From Rhypophila decipiens (taxonomy: Eukaryota; Ascomycota; Sordariomycetes; Sordariales; Naviculisporaceae), in contig MU858099.1 of the NCBI GenBank assembly GCA_033297075.1, positions 124,001-188,000 on the forward strand: a DNA stretch of 64,000 bases, in the 5' to 3' direction. A program made the translations under genes and the position numbers. Under the pieces are notes generated by a model. It was not told where the DNA came from. It was given only the letters and a program-made list of their open reading frames with translations, and ran no database searches. Shown here piece by piece: positions 56,946 through 64,000 of this stretch. The stretch's first letter is position 1, and every line of letters starts with the position of its first letter.

Positions 56946-57700
56946 CTAAACCCGCAGGACAGCCAGGGTAAGAAAAGCGAGCCCGAGACCGAACAAGCGC
57001 GGGACAACCCTCTCGCCAGAAGCAAACGTGACCTGTGCAGGCGATGGGCTTCGGACGGACGACGTAGCCACAACCGTAACCGTAACCGTCGGGACACCCT
57101 CGGCGCTGGTAGGAGCAACTCCACTCATTGGGTCTCCTGCTGTGACAGAGCTGTCTGGTGCCGATCCATATCCATACCCAGGTCCGCCTCCGTTCGCTCC
57201 AGGAGCAGCATAAGGAGTCGGCTGAGGAAACTCCGAGCTTTCTTCCCAGACAGTGACGGTAAGCGGAGCACTCGAGTTGAGAGAGTAAAGCGAGTCCTCC
57301 TTCTGGTGGATGGCAACGGGCTTGCCAGCTTGCTGGCAGATGTATTGAAGAACAGCCATGGCGATGTCTTTATTTGACGCATTGCACTCCAAATAGAGGC
57401 ATGAAACGAAGTCGTTCTATCGCGGGAAAATGATGTCAGCAAACTGCTAAACTAACTCGAATCCTAACCATGGAGCAAAGTGGGATGACAAACCGAGGCA
57501 AAGTTGCTCAGCGGGCAGGCACACTCCACATTAGGGTACCCGAGCTGCTTCAAGCGCGTGGCCATGCAGGGGAAGCCACAAGGAGGATAGCTCGGACAAT
57601 CGTTGACAGAACATTTGGTACGGTCCGAGGCGGCCATGGTCAGGATGGTCCATGTCGCGAGGAAGGTCGTGACACCGAAGAGTGTCGATGTGGTCTTCAT
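56946..57700 (-). CDS. CFEM-domain GPI-anchored protein, 225 residues
   Basis: Minus-strand exons 57700-57494 and 57416-56946, joined over a 77-nt intron (GTTTGT donor, ATAG acceptor) as LSNFAS-NDFVSCLYL. A signal peptide is visible (MKTTSTLFGVTTFLATWTIL). The Cys-rich CFEM-like domain covers about 40-100: PPCGFPC, GYPNVECACPLSNF, DFVSCLYLEC and QYICQQAGKP. A Ser/Pro/Gly/Thr-rich linker follows, with VPTVTVTVVATSS, and the C-terminus (RLFGLGLAFLTLAVLRV) is a GPI signal. CFEM proteins act at the cell surface, some in haem-iron capture and some in host interaction. The third conserved Cys is Tyr55, and the Asp that ligates haem iron in haemophore CFEMs appears as Asn, so haem binding is doubtful. 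Two extra Cys (Lys-Cys, Asp-Cys) precede the domain and may rearrange the disulphides. Confidence 0.85.
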
Positions 57701-58232
57701 GTCGGCAACTAGAGGGATGGGCCGAAAGTCGTAAAACCCGAAAGCAAAGACGTGAGGCGACTTGAAGATTGCCGGGGGATCTATCTAACGAACGAAGAAA
57801 AACGAAGTCCAAAAGCTGTTGATGATTGCGGGTGTGATCGAAGATCGTAGTAAAGTAGACAAAGCTGGAATGGATCAAAAGAAAGAAGAAAAGATTGGGA
57901 GTTTAAATGGTGAGCAGTCCAGACCCACTCGGTGTAGGGAAGACGGGTACAGGAACGGAAGGTAGTCAAGATACAGTGGGCAGTGGGCAGGTTCGACTTG
58001 AATGGTATCAATTTTTTTTTTTAGCCGGGGCGTTCGAGATACTTCCTGCCGTGAAAGAGGACCGGCAAGCCCATGGAGTCTGGACCCCATTAGAAGAAGG
58101 GCACATTGGATCCTCTTCAAATGTCAATCCGCCATGATTCACCGAGGGTAGTGACGATGAAAGTCAAAACGGAAAGACCCAAGTTTCGTGCAGAGGAGTA
58201 CCTTTGTGATTTGTAAATCTGCTAACATGAAC
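57701..58232. other. CFEM gene promoter and CMS1 3' flank
   Basis: 532 bases between two minus-strand genes. A T10 run lies near 58012-58022. No gene seen. Confidence 0.55.
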
Positions 58233-59176
58233 TCAGTAAAAGATCAGATCCAGAGGCTGATCCGGATCTGTATATCTGTCATTCAGCTCTTTCCTCGTCA
58301 GGAGCTTCACCAGAGGCATCAAGGTCTCCCGCATGTCCATGATACCTCTCTTTTTCTGATCAATGTGCGAGGCATCCACAATTATCCGCTTCACTTCGCC
58401 AGTTAACAAGGCATCTAACACCCGCTAGTTAGAAAAAAAATTGTTAGAGGAGTTATCGGGTTCTGTGTTTTGCCATACCATTCTCAATGAGGTCGATTAA
58501 CCGCTGGGGTGTGCCAACTGCGACACCTGTGCGGTGATTCTTGAGGAATTTGACTTGCTCCTCGACTTTGAAGTGTTTGGCGAACTGAATGAACCATGTT
58601 AAAAGCCAAGTTTTCCCCTGCCAAGTGGTAGGTAGGAACGGACTTACCAGTTTTCCCACTGGGCTATCTTTCGTCTGGAATTTTCGTACGGACCTCACCA
58701 GATTGGCGGCACGAAGTCCAGCACCAGTCACGATGATGGTGTGCGGTGAGCCTTTCGCTTTCGGTGCGCCCTCCAGCTTCTTCGCATCTTCAGCAAAAGC
58801 CTCCATGAATTCTGGCAGATTTTCCATCGAACGGGGCTTCTCCCATGAGGTTGTGTCCTTGATGGCGTTGCCTTTTCCCAGTTCATCTTCGTCAGCCACC
58901 ACCACATTCAGCACAAAGCCCAACAGAAAGCATGGGCCGCCTACCTGAGATGTAAAGATCTGATAGCTCGACCGTGCTCAGATCGGTTCCGAATCGGGTT
59001 GTTTTCTGTGCGATATAGTCTGCCAGGAGTTGTCCATCCATGCGGGCGAATGCCAGGTTCAAGCCTGCCTCGGCGTCGAGATCTCCTTCGTCTTGTCTGA
59101 CCTTCTTCTTCTTCTTCTTGCGTGATCCGCCATCGTCCTCCGATGGTCGTTTTCTGGATTTGGCCTCGGTTGCCAT
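58233..59176 (-). CDS. CMS1: CMS1 family protein (90S pre-ribosome subunit)
   Basis: Minus-strand exons 59176-58945, 58871-58648, 58584-58479 and 58414-58233 give 247 residues; introns are 73, 63 and 64 nt with consistent phases. The start is ATG at 59176; the in-frame GTG further upstream is ignored. The N-terminus is basic with a Lys run (SRKKKKKKVRQDEGD), fitting a nucleolar protein. The rest shows the CMS1 pattern: ENLPEFMEAFAEDAKKL, PHTIIVTGAGLRAANLVRSV, FKVEEQVKFLKNHRTGVAVG, TPQRLIDLIEN and KRIIVDASHIDQKKRGIMDM. The layout resembles a DEAD-box helicase core (TPQRL, VDASH in place of VLDEAD) that has lost its catalytic residues. Yeast Cms1 associates with U3-containing 90S pre-ribosomes in small-subunit biogenesis. 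Nothing abnormal is seen. Confidence 0.9.
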
Positions 59177-60419
59177 TGTGTCGATCACTTTCTGTGAAGG
59201 TCTTTCAAAATTCTTATGCCTCTCCCGTCACGGAAGTCGAGAGTATTGCACTCTGAGCAGGGCCGAACTGTTTCGGTGTAATTTGCGGTTTGGCCAAACT
59301 CAAATGGCAGAAAGTATTGGTCCCAGATCGAGTGGTACTTTTCCGAGTGTTTTTCTGATCTCAAGGTTGTGTCAATTCACTGCTTCGGTTGTGAATTTGA
59401 GTTTGATGTTACGAAAATTTTGGGTTTACACCGTATCGACAGGAATTGACTGGCTGCCTATGTACTGTACGCACTGTATTTCGGTGGCATTGGTGGGGGA
59501 AATGCACGGTAAATGTGGGACCCTGCGCTTGCCCCACAAAATTTCACACAGTGCACAGTGCTTAGGTTTTATGCAGACTCGAGATTGAGCAGCCTCTCAC
59601 TCTCGAAGAAAGTGAGAGATGGGCACAAATACAGAACGAAGATGCCGTCATGGAGAGAGTATGTGCCTGGGTGGTAAGGGCAACGTATTACTCATCCAAC
59701 TGCCAGCCGGGCTCGGGTTGGTGAGCGTGCAACGAAGTCTTCTAGAAGTCTTTGTTCCTATCTTGCCCCAATGATAGACCGTCATCAAGTGCGATTGGAA
59801 GATCGCTGCGAGGGCCATACGTCGCTCGTTAACAATTACCTCATAGTTGGTGCTTGAAAAGTTTCGGCGTCATCTCAAAAATTCTCAAATTCCTGTCTAC
59901 AGAAAGCAGCCCATGCTCGTCTATACAATCCTTTCTTTGACACACCTTTAAAACTCCGTTCATACATGACGTTTATCCCCATCAGACGGCATGTGTTGTC
60001 CGTTGTGGGGTTTATAGTAACCTCCCGCACTTTGTTATCTCGCGCTACCTGCTGGACTTGTCATTCTTTCGTTTCATTGGGAATAGCCCTCCTGCTATCG
60101 TCGAACCCCCAATGATTCAGGCTCAAAGAAGGGTAGTAGCTACACAGTATGACCCTCTGTTGTGGTCTATTTGATCTGTGTCTTTCAGATCCACGTACCT
60201 TCCTCCAGGTGTCATTGCCGGTTGACCCAGTATTTATACTTTTCACCCTTCAGTTCTTGGTTCTCAATATGCCCGATTGTTCCTTCCTCTGTCAGGTTAT
60301 TTGACTGGGTTGTGGAATCAGTGACACGAGCAGGTTGGTGAAGCTTGAACACCACGAAACTGGGCCAACAATATTACCTAATCCCCAAAGAATCATCATC
60401 CTCAGACTCGGTCGTCGAG
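59177..60419. other. Divergent promoter region (CMS1 and PQ-loop gene)
   Basis: 1.2 kb between divergent genes. Frames on the plus strand here are antisense to CMS1 exon 1 or short. No gene or specific element was recognised. Confidence 0.55.
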
Positions 60420-62246
60420 ATGGCACCGCAGACGGATATTCCACTTGTAAGTGTTGTTCGCGCCTTCCTACAAGCCTCTATTTCCCTACAGTTGTCGACA
60501 TGGGCGACTGGTGTGTGGTGAAATGTATGGGCCTTTCTCGGCCCCCTTCAACGAGCCGTTGGAGGTTGTGTATCAGTGATGCTTGTCGGGTGCTTCCTTC
60601 GACGCCGCCCCATTTACTGTGTATGCTGTGAAATGTGATCTATCATTTATTTTACATATGGTACCGATTCGCTGACAGATTTCCGTTGTGATCAAGGCTG
60701 CGAACATTCTGGGGGTATGTCGAAACCTGTTCAGTTTCTTGGTGCTTTGGAGCTGTTATTGACTATGTCCATTTGTGATAGACGATCGGCACCAGTAAGT
60801 CAACTCTAGAGATTGCCCTTGATGACCAGGAAGTTGTTAACGTTGGCCTAATAGTGTAAGAGCTCGACTCTCATTCCCTTGGTGGTCATCACTAATCCCA
60901 CCCACCATATTCTAGACTCTGGTGTGTCCAGGTAAGACCCAACTTTTTGGAATGCTGATAGGGAGATTTCTTGGGCTAACAATTCTCCAGTTAATCCCTC
61001 AGATATGGACCAACTGGCGAACCAAGAAGACAGATGGCCTACCAGGGTCCATGATGTTTCTCTGGGCGCTCTGTAAGTAAAGGCCAAAAAAAGGCAGATA
61101 TCTGCATGTGTCACGACGAAATGAATACTCACACGCAGTCGAACTAGGTGGTGTTCCATTTGGAGCGTATAACGTAGTTCAAAACTTCAATATGCCCCTT
61201 CAGATCCAGCCACACTGCTTTATGGGCCTCTGTCTCGTCAGCTGGGCACAGATATTGCGGTACCACTATCGATGGCCTGTGTGGAAAGCATCTCTCGTGG
61301 GCTTAGTGGTCGCGTGCACATTTGCCGGTGTCGAAGTCGCCCTGATCCTCACCTTGAGGCCACTGTACGAGCGAGGCAACGACACTGGGATTATGGCTGT
61401 GGGCATTGTAGCCGCTGTGTTGCTCGCCGTGGGATTGTTACCTCCTTATGGCGAGATGTGGAAGCGCAGAGGTCGAGTAATCGGGATCAACTGGGTATGC
61501 CGTGCTCGAGATACCCAGCCATCACACTGAGGGAAACGCTAACCGATGTGTATTCGCCGGCAGATATTTCTCTCGATGGACTGGTTTGGCGCCTTCTTCT
61601 CGCTGATGGCTCTAGGTGAGTTTTGTTGGTTGCCCGGACACGGGAGCGAGCAGTCGGGTCCCGTTGATCGGTCAAGAAGCAACTGCATGCTAACTGACCA
61701 AACCCCTGATTCAAAGTTGCACAACATACATTTGACATCTTAGGGGGTGTCCTCTACATTACCTGGTGAGTTCCTAGCTCGAATTCACATCCCAAGTGCA
61801 TGCACTACACTGGGTGAAGCGACTGCCCATACCCTCCCGAGAGGTTAGGGGCGCCAAGCAAGCATATCACGGCATATGTTATATGCTTCGTGACGGGATG
61901 CTGACATCAGAGCACACCCACGGTTGATATATCACTGAGCGGACGCTGACCGGTCAATGTAAATATAAACAGTTGTGTCCTCGAGATCGGCATCTTCCTC
62001 TCGCATCTCATCTGGCTCATGCAGACACGACATATCCGCAAGGAAGCCGCCACCCAGGGCAAGACGTTTGACGACGTTGCGGAAGAGTATGAAGCCGGCG
62101 GGTTGCCCTTTCGATTTGCCGAAAGAAAGAGGAAGACGAAGGGGCCAAAAGGGGTATCGCCTGCAGCCGAGGACAGTGAAATGGGCACCGCAAGTAGTCA
62201 TGTTACAGATACGGGCCCTGCTGTGGACCTAGCTCATCAAAAATGA
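60420..62246 (+). CDS. PQ-loop repeat membrane protein, 295 residues, with a probable 1-nt exon
   Basis: Proposed exons: 60420-60446, 60697-60714, 60782-60794, 60855, 60916-60931, 60991-61072, 61139-61494, 61564-61615, 61717-61765 and 61973-62246. The product starts MAPQTDIPLAANILG-TIGT and continues ILWCVQLIPQIWTNWRTKK, the first PQ-loop, then LPGSMMFLWALFELGGVPFG, QNFNMPLQIQPHCFMGLCL, a second repeat (VGLLPPYGEMWKRRG) with Pro-Pro in place of Pro-Gln, GINWIFLSMDWFGAFFSLM, VAQHTFDILGGVLYIT and LEIGIFLSHLIWLMQTR. It is about seven membrane spans with a hydrophilic C-tail, the layout of PF04193 transporters (cystinosin and vacuolar amino-acid exporters); the substrate is unknown. The AAG acceptor at 60696 is preferred to ACAG at 60678 (which would add six residues), because a CTGAC branch lies 20 nt upstream. 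Exon 4 (60855) is discussed as a finding. Confidence 0.85.
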
Positions 62247-64000
62247 GAAGGCTAAATCAAGCAAGAAGGGACGAAATATATTCCTTGAACTTCCTGGACG
62301 GTCGATGCTGGGACCATGGCACTGAGCCGACCGCCGATAGAAGGTGAATCCAAGAGCAGCTGGAGGCGATGTCGTCCAAGCATCCCGGCTGATTTTGTGA
62401 CACGATATAATGTGGCACTCGAATAACTTAGAATGTGCGTCGGTAACACCATGCTTCTCTTCGGGGCTATATGGCCGAGGTGTTGACATCATTACCGGGC
62501 AGAGGAAGCTGAAAGTCGGGGAGAAGGAGTCAATGAGCATCGAAGCTTAGCCTTGTCCCTCTGACAGATGACGGGTACAAATGGGAGTTTGCTGGCGATC
62601 CCATCAGTTGGCTCCCACCAGCAAGAAGATTGAGGGTTCATTGCTCCAGGACAAGGATGAGGAGAGCTCTGATGGCTGGTAACGTGGTTCCACGCCGCCT
62701 GGTCTTTCCTGCGGTTGGAACCCGATGCTGATACAGGTTGTATCCTCAGTGCAGCCAATTGCATATGTCATGAGTCAGATTCTCCAAGTTGGCTCTCGGG
62801 TTTTGTGCTGCTTCCTTTGGGTGAGGGTTTTTCGACAACGGCGGTGAAGGGACCTGCGAATCCATGTCAGGAACATGAAGTGAAATATGACGTATTCTGA
62901 ACCAAGGGCTGTCGGGAGCTGCCCGAGATTCCAGCCCCAGAATCCACTCAGGGGCTCAAACCCACAGCAGCTACAGCCCGTTCCAACGACAAAGCTGACA
63001 TTTTGACATGCATACCGCGCTTCCAGGAGACGCTTCCCGAGCTTGATCGTTGGTGAACTGGACGGCTGGACCCCTGAATCACATGTATGATGTATTCCTC
63101 CCCAGATGGGCATGTCGGTGTACGACTGCTTACTCAACATGTATTGTGTACAAGCTCGTGAGCGTGACGCAAACCATGAGCCAGTCGGGGCGAGTCTGCC
63201 ACACAGCGGACACTTTCTTAGAACTCGAAAGAGCGGCGGCAGTGTACTTGTATTGTGCGAGGGAAACACGCAAGATACGAGCTGCGACGTAACCCGAACA
63301 AGGGCGGACAAGAGTCCAAAAGGGCGGGTCGATGCCCAATCGACATAGATGGTGAACTGTGACTTCCTCGGTCTAACCAATGTGTATGGGTGTTTGCTTG
63401 GCCTTGGTGGGGGGCCATCTGGTGAATTGCTTTTTTATTCTTTTTTTGTGCAAGCAGGTTGTTGCTTGTTTTCAATTGAAGTTGTCTCTCGTTAGGCGAC
63501 AGACTCGGTAGATGTTATTCGGGTGGTACGGGATGGCCCCCGTCGATCGCTGGCGCATCATTCTCCTCGAGACATGAAGCCGAGAACATGATGCTGTTGG
63601 CTGTTTAAGACCTGCTCGTTGCTGGCCATAGGCGCTCCACTCAAATCCCAGAGATTTTACTATTCACACTTCACAGGTTTTCGCGCGTTTCGGGGCCCTT
63701 GCGCTCTGGGCTGCATCTTGCAGAAACAACGCAGGGCAGGGCAAGACGTGTCGTAGGTGAAAATCTCAAGGTATTGATCGTGGCGGTGATAGAAGGAAGA
63801 AAGACGGGGGGTCACTGCGCCATGCCGCTGCAAGTCTGCGAGGTACTGCACAAGATATTTGTCTCGACGGAAGTGATGGAAGTGCCGCACATGCGGAATT
63901 CCTCACGGGAGACAAATCAGATCAAGAGATGTGTAGAATAGGAGTTCTGGCTGACAGGTTGGCAGGTGCGGATAAGGTAACTCTCTTGGCCGGGGAAGCA
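62247..64000. other. Intergenic to the window end
   Basis: No gene is supported on either strand. Frames at 62775-63380 (-) and 63699-63941 (+) lack domains and overlap others. A gene beginning beyond the window could have its promoter here. Confidence 0.5.

Overview
The window is nuclear DNA of a filamentous ascomycete (Pezizomycotina, most likely Sordariomycetes). The evidence is short introns (about 50-110 nt) with GTAAGT-like donors, CTRAC-like branch sites and AG acceptors, long intergenic spacers, and fungus-specific families: a CFEM protein, GPI-anchored Ser/Thr-rich wall proteins, a Zn2Cys6 regulator, a QDE-1/SAD-1-type RNA-dependent RNA polymerase, AIM11 and CMS1. All gene models come from reading frames, splice signals and remembered family patterns; no database search was run.

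Layout. 1-2264 (+): 3' part of a Ser/Thr-rich, GPI-anchored wall protein whose first residues look like the end of a LysM domain. 6718-8436 (+): double-Myb telobox DNA-binding protein. 9861-11004 (+): ribosomal protein S4. 11005-18208: a 7.2-kb spacer with a 190-bp MITE-like element. 18209-20291 (+): mitochondrial D-lactate dehydrogenase (cytochrome). 21459-25985 (+): RNA-dependent RNA polymerase. 26380-27910 (-): 2-oxoglutarate/Fe(II) oxygenase. 28810-29511 (+): AIM11. 30579-31626 (+): unrecognised protein. 32480-32842 (-): one-domain cupin. 37704-41190 (+): long disordered protein with a myristoylation-type start. 44838-47005 (+): phosphoinositide-specific phospholipase C. 47560-47644 (+): tRNA or tRNA-like gene with a T-run terminator. 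48906-49253 (+): small Cys-containing protein. 51373-54739 (+): C2H2 plus Zn2Cys6 transcription factor. 56946-57700 (-): CFEM GPI protein. 58233-59176 (-): CMS1. 60420-62246 (+): PQ-loop membrane protein.

The genes do not form one pathway or a secondary-metabolite cluster; this is a gene-sparse but ordinary chromosomal region. Partial themes are ribosome production (RPS4, CMS1, and a telobox protein beside a telobox-bearing RPS4 promoter), mitochondria (D-LDH, AIM11), cell surface (two GPI proteins) and RNA silencing (RdRP).

The most unusual observation is in the PQ-loop gene. The simplest model that restores the conserved first transmembrane segment needs a single-nucleotide exon at 60855 between two 60-nt introns. 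Other points of interest are a tRNA-like gene lacking U33 and with an extended anticodon stem, a phospholipase C in which the usual second catalytic His position reads Gly, a CFEM domain lacking its third cysteine, and the MITE.
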